DNA from: Cercis canadensis
Lineage: Eukaryota; Streptophyta; Magnoliopsida; Fabales; Fabaceae
DNA: 64,000 nt
Assembly (NCBI GenBank): GCA_003255065.1
Contig: QAOA01000289.1
Coordinates: 512,048-576,047, forward strand
Reading direction: 5' to 3'
In this document: positions 35,448 to 48,671 of the stretch, piece after piece
Position numbering within the stretch: position 1 is the first letter of the stretch
How the letters are laid out: each line of letters starts with the position of its first letter
Notes under the pieces: model-generated
What the model was told of the DNA's origin: nothing
Database searches by the model: none
What the model saw: the letters and a program-made list of their open reading frames with translations, nothing else
Made by a program: the position numbers and the translations under genes

Positions 35448-38400
35448 ATTCCTCCATAATTAAGTTCCCGCTTTTGTGACATCATGTTTAATGCACAGAT
35501 GAATACAACCCAAGTTGTAAGCAGTGTACAAACATCTGAAACTACTATTGACCCAGGCGTGCCACTGTATAGAATCGACATACGGTTTCATGATAATTCG
35601 TTATCTAGAAGGTGATTTATATACTTGTATGAGTCCTGCTTTTTGTGTCGTAACTCAATGCATCTTGAAACTGAATGTGCTGGATTCCTGGCACTTATTT
35701 GTTTTCATTGTCGTTACTTGTTTGTTGCCCATTTGAATGCATGTTCAATGACATGGATCAATGTATAGAAGCCTATTCTTTAAATCTGCAGTCTTATGCG
35801 GATGCCATTTAATGATTTAAATTATTTCTTTTGAAAAGCACATTGCACAGATTTTGCACCAAATAGGTCGCGGATAGATCATTTTCACGTTTTGCTTTTT
35901 TGGGACCTTAACAATTGCAGTACTTCGGCGAATGGTTAAGATGCAGTTTGATCATGACCACGACTTTAAGCTCCAAAGTAAAAGACTAAAGGCAGCTGTG
36001 ATCCTGAAGGTTGACCAGCCTTTTAATGATTTGATGCCCACTGTTTCATCTTTATCTTTTGCCTTGATATATATATATTTGAGGTGAAAAGGTTTTAACT
36101 CACATGACAGTGATGACCCATTTCTTAGACTTCCTCAGTTAAATCATATGAATAGTGAATGATATATTACATAGCAAAAATTAGTTATTTTACTGCACAC
36201 TATTTATTTGTCACACTAGTTCACATTGTTGAATTGGCCTTATTTGAGCATTACTTTTATGTAGATAACATTACTTTTATGGTGCAAAATGTCCAATACA
36301 TAATAGATTCCTTTTTATTAGCACCTTCCTGCTATGTGTCCTATTTAAAGCTTATCTTTATGTGATAGTAGCATAGCCTTCACCATAGTAATATTATTTG
36401 GCATTGCCTTTTCTCTTGCTTTCTTAGTGCACCGAATTCCAAGCAGTCTATGAGCTTTTTTGACTCATTCCTTTTTTCTTTACAGCCACTGGATAACAGA
36501 AAAGAAAGTGAAACAGAAAACTAACCCTAAAATCTTTCCTGGGTAACCATTGACATTTATCCTGACCATTCTAGATTGGGAATGGCTTGATTGTGAAATT
36601 TTGGGGTTACCATTTATAATTGTATGGTGAACATGACAGCAAATGTCCCACCCAGTTGGCCTTATCTTTAATGTCCCTTCATATTTGGTAAAAGGACTCC
36701 ATAATTCCAATTATTTCTCCTTGCATATGAAGAACCATTAACTTCATTCCTTCCACATATTCTGTATTTCATTTATTAGGATTCCTACTTTTCAAAACCT
36801 AGTGGTCCCTACTCTCAAGATTAGTCCATTGATTTCCTCATCACCTCCCTATCTAGCTCTCCTACCATCAAACCAACATTCTTATTTATTATTATTATTT
36901 TCCATTTTTCTATAGAGTTTGTGTTTTGGGTCAGGAATCCTAATTATTAAATATACCTACCATTCAAGCAAAGGGATAATAAATGCAGAATTGCCATGTA
37001 AAGTAGTTTCAGAAATTATTAATCTACTTTTCTAAGATACTGGTTTTTCTTCACCCTATTATCATTGGTGTTGAATTTTTTCCATGCTACTTTTATCCTT
37101 CTCTTTTAAATGCAGTTTCATGACTTCTATAACTTTCTTTCTTTATTGAGACGAAATCCAATAATGACTCAATGACTAATCCCATCTCTAACTTTGGAAA
37201 AGCACAAAAAAGCCAATTATATATGTAACTGTTTGAAGATTTTGAAAAATTGAGTGATATGGTAAATAATTATGGCAAAACATTAGATTAAATTAACAAA
37301 TATAAACATAGTAAAAAAGTTGTTGATGAAATATTAACTATATAAATCATTATATCTAATTTATTTCATAAATTTTTCAACACAAAAGGGTTTTTTTTAT
37401 TGAAAAAGAATAAATGATGTCATATAAAAAAAAATAAAAATAAAAAATGGTGTAATATTATGGTTCACCAAACATCTTGCTAATTATGTCAAGCAGAGCT
37501 CCGAGGAGAATTATAGCAGATTAGCGAAAGAAGGTTAAGTTGGTAATTATGTGAAAGCATAGTAGGAGTAATAAGGAATTTGGTCAATTATCGAACCCCA
37601 CGACAGGCAAATCATGTGTCATCGTTTGGTAAAACAATGGCTGACAAAGGAAAAAAGAAAAATGGAACGAGGAATGTCTGACTCTGACATTTCTTACCCT
37701 CTCTTTCTAGAAGATCCCTTCAGATTTGACCGAATCCGGACCGTCCATTTACTCGATTGAATCTTGATCTTCCCCCTGTTTTCGCCCCTCTTATCCGCTT
37801 TAAGGATTAATTTTCACAAATATCTTTAATCTTTATCCAGCACTTGTTTAGGATTAAATTAAACTAAACCCTTCAGTTGTACTTGCTTCAAATCAAATGT
37901 CAAAATTACCCCCTTCTCCATCAGGGGTATGATGACTCTTTAACCCGATTAGGAATTTAGGACCCGAATCAAATCTTCACTCATATATTTCAAGGAAATT
38001 AAATATAAATATTTGAAGGCTTGTAGAAGAAAAACATATGAAGAAATGAATAATGAAACATATATTTCAATGATGAACAAATGAAATGGTGTGTGCCTAC
38101 ATGTCTTGCCTTAATATAGTTTTTATTAGTATTAAACAAATAGAATGGACCAGGTCTTGATTGAAACTTATAACTACAATAATAAATTTATACTTTTCAA
38201 CAAAACAACATGTTCTTATGCAGTATTTTGGGATGAAAAATCTTAGCAAATCTTTCAGATTGTGCTTATTAAAAAAAAAAAAAAAAGAAAAAAGTGAACA
38301 AAATAGAAAATTTGAATCAATCTATTTATTTATATATTTTTGCTTTTACCTCTACTAACTACTAAGTATACCCTTAATATATTATTTGATCTTGTTTCTC

Positions 38401-39224
38401 TAAATCGAATTTTATTTATGTGATTCAATCTTTTTTCTTCTTTTTTGAGTAATCAATCTATATTTTTTAATGGCATTGGCTTAAGATTTTCCCCATGGTA
38501 ATGAATGAATGAATGTTCTTGATCTCACAACTAAATAGTATAGCTCATTATCCTCTGTAATTGTCAAAATATAATCTAATTTGTGGATAGGCCTAAATGT
38601 CATACTTTCTCATAAAGATCCTATGTTGTAAAGGTTATATAATACACAGTTCACACTCAAGTGTCGACCTGAACCCGGAAGGTTTAACCCAAAACCCAGG
38701 TTAAGTTACTACATGAAGACCACAATCTATGAAGGGCAAGTTTGACTTTTCAACCTAGTACACAAAACAAAGGGTGTCATGCAACCATCAGAAAATAGAA
38801 ATGGAGGTATGCAGAGAGAGATAATCATCACCACTTGTTCTTCCCCATCCTCCTTTTCCTTTGAAAGATTTTTATTTATTTTTTCATTTTTTTGTTGCTG
38901 TGAGGGTGAATGGTCTTCCCCCCAGCAAGCAGTTCCAGCTCATCCGCTTAGGTCGGATCTATTTTCTGCCACTCTTCACTTTCCTCCTTTGATTTCATCA
39001 GACGCCACCACTTGGAACACCTTTCTATCATCCCGAGTAAAAATTTTGCAAAATCCCAAACAATTATCATACCCTTTCCAGAAAACACAAAAGGAAAAAA
39101 AAATTAACAAGATTTTCTAGATAATAACAATAGCCCCCCTCCCAAGAACATCTTTCAGTTTCATGCCGAGATTACCATACAAATTGCGTGTTGTGGCTTC
39201 CGTTTCTGAACTGGGTTTGTGTTA
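35448..39224. other. Spacer, 3' flank of phosphoesterase and promoter of hydrolase
   Basis: No gene is seen. The sequence is AT-rich with no strong repeat. The last 500 bases are pyrimidine-rich in places (38840-38900) and hold several ATGs, including a frame from 38779 to 39120 that overlaps the likely 5' leader of the next gene. I take that frame as leader or promoter sequence, not a gene. Confidence 0.55.
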
Positions 39225-42200
39225 ATGGGCAATGTTACGGGAAGTGTGGCTGCAAAATTCGCATTTTTCCCGCCAGACCCACCAACATACGACGTTTACA
39301 AAGACCAAGATGGGAGGTTTGTCTTCTCCGGCGTCACCGCCGATAAGAACATGGATATTCATGTGATTGAGACCAGGGGTGGGAATAAGATTGTTGCCAC
39401 CTTCTGGAGACACCCTTTTGCCAGGTTCACCTTTTTGTACTCTCATGGTAATGCTGCCGACTTGGGTCAGATGCACGAGCTTTTCATTGAGCTCAGGGCT
39501 CACCTCCGTGTCAATATCATGAGGTATCTTATCAATTTGTGTTCTTTTCCTATTTCAATTTGTTTTATAATCTAGAGTTAACGGTTCCTTTTTCCATGTT
39601 TTTCTTAAGCAAATGGGTCTATGTAGTTTTTGTTCATTTCCGCTTTGCTGGGTGGCTTTGGGGATTTTGGTACAACACAAATATTGTTGCTTTTTTATCC
39701 CAATTATCAACTTTTGGTTATTTTGATACGTTTCCCTTCCCCCTAATGTTCTGCGTTGTAAACTCTCGTTATGCAATTTTTGTTTGTCGTGCAATTTCTT
39801 GTCTTCCAAAGCCATTCTTCTGAAATGAAAGTTCCTTCTTTTTCCTCGTTGAAGCATGCTACCCGTGTTTTATGTTTTCCTTTACCTTCTCTCTTAATGC
39901 TTGCCGTTGCATGTATGGAATAGAAACTTTTTGATTGTGAATGTTGTTGATGGAAAGTGGACAGCTTCCCAGCTGCTACAGGCTCTTTTGCCTGGCACAT
40001 GTGGTTATGGTCTACCTCCAAAGTCCAACCCAAAAATTATTAGAAGACAAAGAAAAAGAATGAGAGAAAAGAGATCGTAACTCAAATCTGATAAAAACGA
40101 TAGTTATGTCTGGTAATGGAGGTGGTAGATTGTTTATGCCTGTAGCCTGATCTTATGGAAAACTTGTTGATTTAATGCAGTACTTTGTATCTCCAGTGTC
40201 ACCTCATGGATAATATATCTGCTTAATTTCTATCTTCCCATTTATAATGTTTATTTTTCTCAACCTGAAGGCTAATTTACTTGTCAGTTTGAAGTAAAAC
40301 TAAGAGCTCTTTCTGAAAATTCTGTGTTGAACTTATTGTTACATTGTAGCTATGATTATTCAGGATATGGAGCATCTACAGGTAAGGTAAGTAACCCATA
40401 TCATCAAATTCCATTTGAATTCTGTGTTTTTCTTTGAATCAATCTGTCAACTGATCTAACTCAACATCTTATGTATGATAACGTGTCCAACTATGATAGC
40501 CATCTGAGTTCAACACGTATTACGACATAGAAGCTGTGTATAATTGTTTGAAGAGCGAATATGGAATTAGGCAAGAAGATATAATTTTATATGGTCAATC
40601 GGTTGGAAGTGGACCCACAGTACACTTGGCTTCTAAATTACAGAAGTTGAGAGGTGTTGTTCTTCACAGTGCCATCCTTTCAGGCATAAGAGTCTTGTAC
40701 CCTGTCAAGATGACATTTTGGTTTGACATATTCAAAGTAAGTTTCACCTGGGTGTCCTTCATAGTACCTTTCTGTTGTAATCTTCTTATCACTAAGTTTT
40801 CTATTGACAAAGGCCTTTTCAATAATTTCAGAATATAGACAAAATACGGCATGTCAACTGTCCAGTGTTAGTTATACATGTACGTATGTCTTTCCTTCTA
40901 TGGTTCTAGTCAGTTCCTTTAATTTTGTTTCTTTCACTGCTCTTTCTTGAGGCTCCTATCCTGAAGATCTTGTTCTATAATTCCATATCTTTGCAACTTG
41001 ACAACAGTTCATTTAATCTGAATGTTTGATTGCAAGAGCCCAAGTGCAAGTTAGAACTTTGAAATTTTGAGAATAACATGTCCTGAGCCGTAGCAGTATT
41101 AGGTTATTTCAGGAGACAGATCTTGTTGGACTTTTGCATCTCTAATATTCTTACACTTGCTAGGGAAATGTTTTTTGAATAAAGAGGCATGAGTGTTTAA
41201 GAACCTGGTGGTGTTGCATCTAGTATTTTCCTTTAATCAACAAATTAGAAGATAATGTGTTTTCATAGTCCTGCTGTTTTAACAATTATTTGGCCTTTAC
41301 CTTAAGTATAAAGCTTTATATATTTTTATAAATATTTTGATGGAAAGGGCAAAATACTGAACTTCTCTGTATGTCCTTAGTAATAGAGCTACTCGTGAAG
41401 AATAGTACTTTGCATCAACTCAAGAATATTGAATGATGTATAATGTTTTCCTGGGTTTGGAATTCTAGCTGGGGGTCTAATAGTCAGTATATGTTTTTTC
41501 CTATATGACAATTGAAGAATTATGGACTAACCAATTTGGTATCTATCAAAAAATGCTATGCCACATTGGAAGGAAAAACAGTCAATAAAGGTTTTAACCA
41601 TAATGGAGTTTTATGGTTGGTCATGCTTTTGTATTTATATCTTGAAACCAGTAGACATTCAAAATGCATAGATTTGAGAATATCAAGTTAAGCTTTGTTG
41701 GAAGCGTTGTTAGACATAGATGAGCTTTATATAGCATTATGTTCATCTCTGTAAATTGAGCCTATTTCAAGTAGGAAAATTACGACGCTGTTTACTTCAT
41801 TTTGGATGCTAGGAACTCATGTTGATTTTCTTCCACTTTGTGTTGTCCTTTTGTCATGATTCAAGAATTCAGTATCTATGCTTTCACACCTTTGACATAG
41901 ATATCTGTTTCAGCTGTGAAAAAAATGCAGTCTTTGGTCAATTAGTACAATTCCTAGTGCTAATATTAGTTTTTATATGAATGCTATTGGATTATGAGCA
42001 GGGAACAAATGATGATATTGTTGATTTATCCCATGGAAAGCGATTGTGGGAGCTTGCAAAGGAAAAATACGATCCCTTGTGGGTTAAAGGAGGAGGCCAT
42101 TGCAACCTTGAAACTTATCCCGAGTACATCAAGCACTTGCGCAAATTCATAAATGCCATGGAGAAACTCTCACTCACAAGACAGACAAAGCAACAACTCA

Positions 42201-42262
42201 CTCAAACTCCTAGTATTACTGAATCCAGACATAACAGATGCTTGAGATTTGGTAAAAGATAG
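39225..42262 (+). CDS. Alpha/beta hydrolase, ABHD17-like
   Basis: Exons: 39225-39523, 40350-40386, 40500-40736, 40832-40879, 42002-42262. They sum to 293 codons plus stop with GT-AG borders. The fold is that of serine hydrolases: the nucleophile elbow GQSVG (Ser146), the acid in GTNDDIVD (Asp211 or 212) and GGGHCNLE (His240). The oxyanion region is [10 protein letters not shown]. Animal ABHD17 proteins remove palmitate from membrane proteins, and plant members are largely uncharacterised. The protein starts MGNVTGS, a good N-myristoylation signal (Gly2, Ser/Thr near position 6), suggesting membrane attachment. I used the ATG at 39225 because it gives this motif. The C-terminal 35 residues are polar and basic and look disordered. 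Confidence 0.92.
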
Positions 42263-45200
42263 CTGAATCTTGGATGTAGGGAAGGGAATCAGAACCATGG
42301 TTTGAAATTGAAACTTGTCTTTGATCCAAATCCTGTTGAGATAGCCATTTTTTAGGTAGAAACCCGAGTGATCTTTACCTGTGTTAAGTGTCCTGTTAGA
42401 AAAATTTAAAAGAATGTACTTGATCTGGATATATCTGGCAAAGTTAACATAGTTGAGTTTATGTATAGTTCATCATCATGATGCTCAGAAGAGAATCTTC
42501 TTTCTTTCTTCGCACTGTTTTATATTTATCCCTCATCTTCACATCCAAATGATATAGGTAAAAACTAATCTACAATTCTTTACTTTCATAGTTTCATTTA
42601 AAGAGGATCAACATAAGCAACCACTGCAAGTTTGCTTCCAGGAGGAGCATATGGTCCTTTACTATAATATTAGATACAAATGGTAAACATGAAAATATGA
42701 ATGGAGGAAGGAAGAATGGGTGAAAAATCAGCAATATCAGCTCAAAATACTTTCCAAATTTGTAAAGATCAAATCAGAATTTGTTTGGGCCACTGCGCAC
42801 TGCCTATTGTGAAGGCCCACCAAAAGGAGAATAATAAAATAAGAAGGTATATGGCTCTTATTTTCTTTTCTTTTCTTTTTTTGGTTTATATTATACGACA
42901 ACATAATCTGAGTTGTACGAGTGTATGACTCATAGCAAGTTGATTGTTGATTGGATCTGAAACCGAAAATAATGGAATAGATTATGCTAAAAATAATGGT
43001 GCCAATCTGCGACACGCTACACTAATCACCACCTTATGACTATGACGAGGTTTATCTTAGCTAACGTTACCCTAACTATGACTCAATCATCTGGTACGTG
43101 GCCCCCCGGCATAACCGTTTCTGACTTCTGTTGGGGTCGCCGATATCGCATGTGACGTATAAGAAAATGACTCACAAACATTGTGGCTCTTTTTCATGGG
43201 TGAGAATGAGATGCGTCTGCTACAAATTCATTAGCTGCCTAAAAAAATGACTTAGTGCATTCATATTAGAAACTTAGAACTTCAGAAATAAAGGCACAAA
43301 TCTGGGTGTTCATTGTCAAGCTTTTATGTCTTTGTAAGTGTATCTTATATTATATATCAAAACAAAACAAAAAACACCAGCGCAGTCATTTTGCAGCAAC
43401 AAATATATATGATGACTGCTAAACTTCGTCTTTTAAAAAGGGTAGGGACTATTACCAAACAGCCATCACATGTATACTTCTCCATTTCAGTCTTAACTCC
43501 TTTATTGGTAAGCGAAAACATTTGTTCAGTTTGCTCTTATAAAAAAAAAATTAAAAAAAAGTGTATCAGTTACTGATTGTCTACAGAAGAGAAGTGGGTC
43601 CCATAATCTGTGCATAGCCAATCATAATTTCAAACGTGGTGGGATCTTAACTGATACTTTTATTAACATAGGCAAGCTGACTTACGCCTCAATTGGGTAA
43701 GCTGATTTATAATTTATTTAAGTTTTTTTATTACAATAAACATTTATATAAACTAAAAAAAGTGTTTAGAATTATTTTTAATAAGTACTTATTTTTCTTA
43801 AATAAATTATTTTAGATACACTAAATTTTGAAGTTTATGAATAAGAAAATTTCAGCACACATAACCCTTTTTCTATAGAAGAATGTTTCTTCTTTGCCTT
43901 CTCTTTTTCTTCGCTTATCCTCTACGGTCTGCACACAATGTTAGGTCTCTTCTATCATTTTTACCATCGTTAACATTGCATTTTGTTGTGTTGTTCATTA
44001 CTTTACTTTTTCAATGTTCAATCTTCAAATGGCATCTCACCACATAGTCCTCATTATTTGCATTTGAAAGATTAGAAATAGAGAACTGTTGGGTATTCTT
44101 TTTTTGGGTTTCACAATTTTTTAGGAGTTTCACTATTTTTTTTGGGTTTTACAATTTGAACGGTTTAAGCATGGAAGCTAAAATTGTAGAATTGTTGCCA
44201 TCCCCATCTCCAAGACATTCTGAAGGCAAGTTCCAAATGGCTGAAACGCACCAAATAACAAAGCAAATAATTTTTGACTTTGAACGGTGTCGTTTTGGCT
44301 AAAATATAAGTTTCAAAATGCTGCTTCTCCTCCTCCTATTTGAAACACCCCAAAATCTCTTTGTTTATATCAAAGAAAGGTGGAATCCAAATATTGCATA
44401 AGCTTTAGCTGGTGCCATACCAACATTATAACATTGTCTTTCTTCAAAAATTTGTTGAATGAGTGTATAAAATAAGTGTTTGGGCTTTTTAGCAATTTCC
44501 AATGTTAAAAGTATTTGTGTTGTTACACATCTAAACATTTAAATTTAATATTAAAATACTTCTTAAATTCAATATCCAAACACAAATTAATTTATTTTTA
44601 AGCTACTTATTACATTAAAATTTATGCAACAAGTAATTTTCGTATAAACCCTTAATTAAGCTATTTGCGCAAACGAGGCCTTAATCCCACCGCAAGTCGT
44701 TTTAGGAGCTTCCCAACAAATACTAATTGCACCCCCACAGCAAAATAAAGATAAAAGAAGAAAATTGTGAATTATTACAATTGTGTTATATCTATTACCA
44801 CTTTTTTTTAACTGTTGTAAGTTCAAATTCAATTCATATTTCATAATTCTAATTGAATATATTTTAAATTCTTTTGACAGTTCAAATTTGATAATTTTGA
44901 TTAAAAAAATTAATGCTACAATCTTTTACATTNGATTAAAAAAATTAATGGTACAATCTTTTACATTTGTTTTGAGAAAAGAAAAACGAGTCTTACTATA
45001 TATAAAATCTAAGCTATATAAATAAAAAGTTTATTCCGATCTAGTTAAAACCTAAGCAAATAAAATTTAATTTAAATACTATCATATATACGTGCAGTAA
45101 AAATTAGTTTATGAATAGCATTATTTGTGGGAAAATTATAAATTTACATGTAATGTAATTAATTAAAAACTAAATAGGAAAATCAATTAAAAAAATTTGG

Positions 45201-46500
45201 ATAAAAAATTGTTACGTCAATTATTATTAAATTGGTCCTTTGTTGACTATTAAAAATAACATACTAACTAGTAATTATTTTATATATGCCAGTAATAATT
45301 AGTGAAAGTAATTCACTTAAAAATATTTTTAAAATAATTCACCTAAAATTATTTTTTATTTAAATAACTTGTAAAATTTTCATATTCGGAGAAACACCTT
45401 CTTTAATCTGTTTGCTCTGTTATAAATAATTTAAATTTTTTATATTTTATTAAACACACCCTAAATGGTAAAATATATATGAGGTGTTATCTTATTTGAG
45501 TATGTGTTGGAATTGCGGGAGAAATCCGTGGGGAGTGAGTGAGAGGTTGATTGAATAAGAAAGTCAAAGCACGAGTCCCAATAAAAAGCCCAAAGAAAGC
45601 TAAACTAAACTAAATTGGGGTCCATCGCCAAAAATAAAAAATAAAAAATAAATAAACTAAATTAGTGATGACTGATTAGGTAAAGTGTTTGATAGATTAG
45701 ATTAGAGTAGAGTAGAGTAGGCCCTAGTAAGTATGAAGCTCCTCCCACTCCCACTCTCAATTCTGCCATGGCCATTTGCCAGCATTCACGGGGACAACAA
45801 CACAAGGACAAATCAAGCCGCTATCATTCCAAACGTCGCCGTATCCAGTACCATTTTATATGTGTGTCACTATGTATTGTTGCCACCCACTTGGTGTTTG
45901 TTATAGTACATACTTCATAGCAGCAACGAGGTTGAATTAGAAGGCGAAACGTGTTTGGGGAAATTTTGATTGAGAGAGAAAGAGGGATTCTCTCTGCTCT
46001 CTGCTCTGCTTCAGGACACATCTGGGTTTGTCTCGTAGGCAAGGCATGCCACCAGCCATGTCTGCTTTTCGGTACTTTTCAAGTAGATAAAGAGAATCAC
46101 ACCAAAATACGATGCTGCACACTACACAATTCAAGACAACAACTCAGCAATCATTCTTACCAACAAAACACTTTCCATAACAAAATTAATCAAAACTTTT
46201 CTTCTTTCTTTCTTTTCAATGGATTAAGACTTTAATGTACAAGTTTAGTTAAATCTCAATCACTAAAATTATTTATGCTTCATTGCCATTTGCCACTACA
46301 CTACACGCTATTTGTTAATGTGATCAATTATAATTTAGTGCCCTGGTTGGTACTTGTCTTGGAATTGTTTGTCATCTCCTTATCTTGCGGTATCTTAAAA
46401 CCATCATGTTGCTACTGCAAATGTATCTAACACAAATTATATGCTGTCTTCTCACTGGCAAAAGGGAAACAGAACATGAAGAATTCAATATCACAATCAT
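42263..46500. other. Long AT-rich spacer
   Basis: No gene is seen. A single N at 44933 sits between 34-base near-identical copies (44899-44932 and 44934-44967), another unmerged contig overlap. Around 45740-46090 there is a patch of more balanced composition with short open frames on both strands; none looks like a known protein. Confidence 0.55.
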
Positions 46501-46893
46501 AAAGAAATTGACAAACAATTGTAAAATAATACTTAAGTCTAAGTGGCTCTCTTACCTAATAAGTTAATCTTTTAGGTTGATTTCTCTTTTTTTGGCTTAA
46601 GACCTAATATTGGTACTTCCATTGAGAATTGGTGCGACACGGAAGAGGGCTACCTAGTGCTTGATAAGGTTCAAGGTAGAGCTATCTAAAGAGGAAAATG
46701 ACTACCTGGTGCCAAGAAGAGTTCGGAGTGAGAGCCGTCCATGAGTATCAAGCTTCTCAAGGGTTTGGCAATGTTACGAGTCCCACATCGATTTGACAAG
46801 TAATTGTAGAATGATACTTAAATCTAAAAAATTATCTCAATAAATATGTTAGTTTTTTGGGTTGTACTCTTTTTTTTTACTTAAGACTTAATA
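46501..46893 (+). mobile_element. TRIM-like miniature LTR element
   Basis: Two direct repeats of about 110-120 bases surround a 160-base core. The right one (46772-46893) begins tgttacgagtcccacatcga, the typical opening of plant TRIM LTRs. It continues with acttaa-tctaa, gttagttttttgggtt and cttaagacttaat words, which recur in the more diverged left one (46501-46608). The core has no ORF. The left LTR lacks a clear start, and I see no convincing primer site, so the call is tentative. Confidence 0.5.
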
Positions 46894-48671
46894 GAAATAT
46901 AGTTAAAAAAACATATTTACTTTTGTACGCATACAATAAAGTATAAGATTTCAGAAAGGAAAATCTCCACGAAACAATTACATATAAGTTATTATATCAG
47001 TATACACGATATAATTTATTCAAGGACCCCTTAATATCTTTAGCTACAAGAAATATAGTATTATTTATCTAACGTACAAAAGAAATCACATAAGAGATCT
47101 AATTAAGAGGGGATTAATACTTTTATTGAAAAGTTCAATTTTCATTTTACACAAGAAAAAAAAAAAAAAGAACTATTCCGTTATGTAATATAGATTTCAA
47201 TTAATAACATTGAATTACAAATTTTTCTAGTATAGAAGATAAATAAATAAAAAAAAAAAGAGTTGAAAATTAGCTCATTGACGCTTTAGGAAATATTGTG
47301 GAAGTGGAACAACGGAACAAGGTGTTATTTTGCTTTAACGGGTAATTTGAAACTTGCAATTCTCAAAATGTTATTTACTAAATGACAGAAAAAAAGAAGA
47401 AGAAAGTTGATTTCTATTTTCTTCCCATGCAATTTAAATGAATGAGCGTAATTAATAATTATGGTCATCATCATAATTTATTAAATTTGTAAAAGCTGCA
47501 AGTTCTATGAATAAATTTGTGATTAAAGTGGTTTCCAATTTTATGATTCTGATTTGGTCTGTGACTTGCAAGTGAGGAGACAGTATCGCACTCCTCTAGC
47601 TAACAAACAGCATTTAGTAATTGAAGGGCGAAAATTACCTTCCTATTTATTAACTGAAAAAAAAAAACGGGTATTGCTTCTTAATGCCTAAAATCAAGGG
47701 CTTCAATCATTATTTGGGAAATTTTTTTGCTGGAAAAATAAAAATAAAAATTCCATGTTGAGAGAAATTTAAACATGCTATGCATTTAATACCAGAATAA
47801 TACCCAGATTCTGCACAGAAATTTCAACGAAATATAACAGAACATTTCCCCAGTTGACCTTAGTACCTTGGTGGGATAATTTTGGCAATTACTTGCAATT
47901 TAAGAATTTACTCAAATTTAAAGTAATCAACCTCAATAGAGTAATAGACCCAAAATTAGCACATTTATCATAGGCATGATTAAATCATTGGCTCCAAAAT
48001 TGTCATCCATGGAGGGACGCACTGAAGTGTTGGGCCACTTGATGAAAAGCCAAATTGGGAACTGGGAATGAATCATAGTTATGGTAGGGTCTATTGACCA
48101 GTTGTGCACATCAGTAGTACACTATCATTCCCCTAAAGGTCGTCTTCTTCCACTGGCGTAGGGAGGAGAGAGAAGAGAAAAATATAAAAAGAGTAAGCAG
48201 GCTGCATTATTGTATTTCCATCCGCAATTAACAAATAATTAAAAACAAAGGCTTTCTGATTGTGTTGGAGGAAAAAGCTAACGACAAATACCAGAGAAAA
48301 CCATTCATAGCAGAGAGAGAAAGAGACTTTCACTAAAATACTAAAAAGATTTCTGTTTTGTTGGGTTGAACTTCACTCTTTTCTGGCCATCACCATCACT
48401 GTCCATTTGTACAGCTTTGGTTACCCTCCACATTCTCTCTCCCTCCCTTCTTCTTCCTTCCCTCGCTTCCTCCCTCTCCATCACTGCCCCCTCTCTGAGT
48501 TTTTCTCCTTTTAATTATTCTCACGCAGTGCCTTGCTTTTGTTCTCTATTTCCTCCTTTGCTGAAAGAGGCTCTGAAAGACTCAGTTTTTATTCTCAAAA
48601 TTGAAGCTTTAGCTCTGTGATCTCTGTTCTAGTGCTTGTTTTCTCATCTGGGTCTTTGATTCTGGCTCAAA
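46894..48671. other. Spacer and leader of the response regulator
   Basis: No gene is seen. 48420-48600 is a strong CT-rich tract (ctctccctcccttcttcttcc) just before the response regulator and is probably its 5' leader or core promoter. Confidence 0.6.

Noticed and set aside
38779..39120. 113-codon frame before the hydrolase gene
   Set aside because: It is low in complexity, ends 100 bases before the real start and is better read as promoter or leader sequence.
45951..46235. 94-codon frame on the plus strand
   Set aside because: No family resemblance; short frames overlap it on the other strand. It could be a non-coding transcript, but nothing in the sequence supports that.
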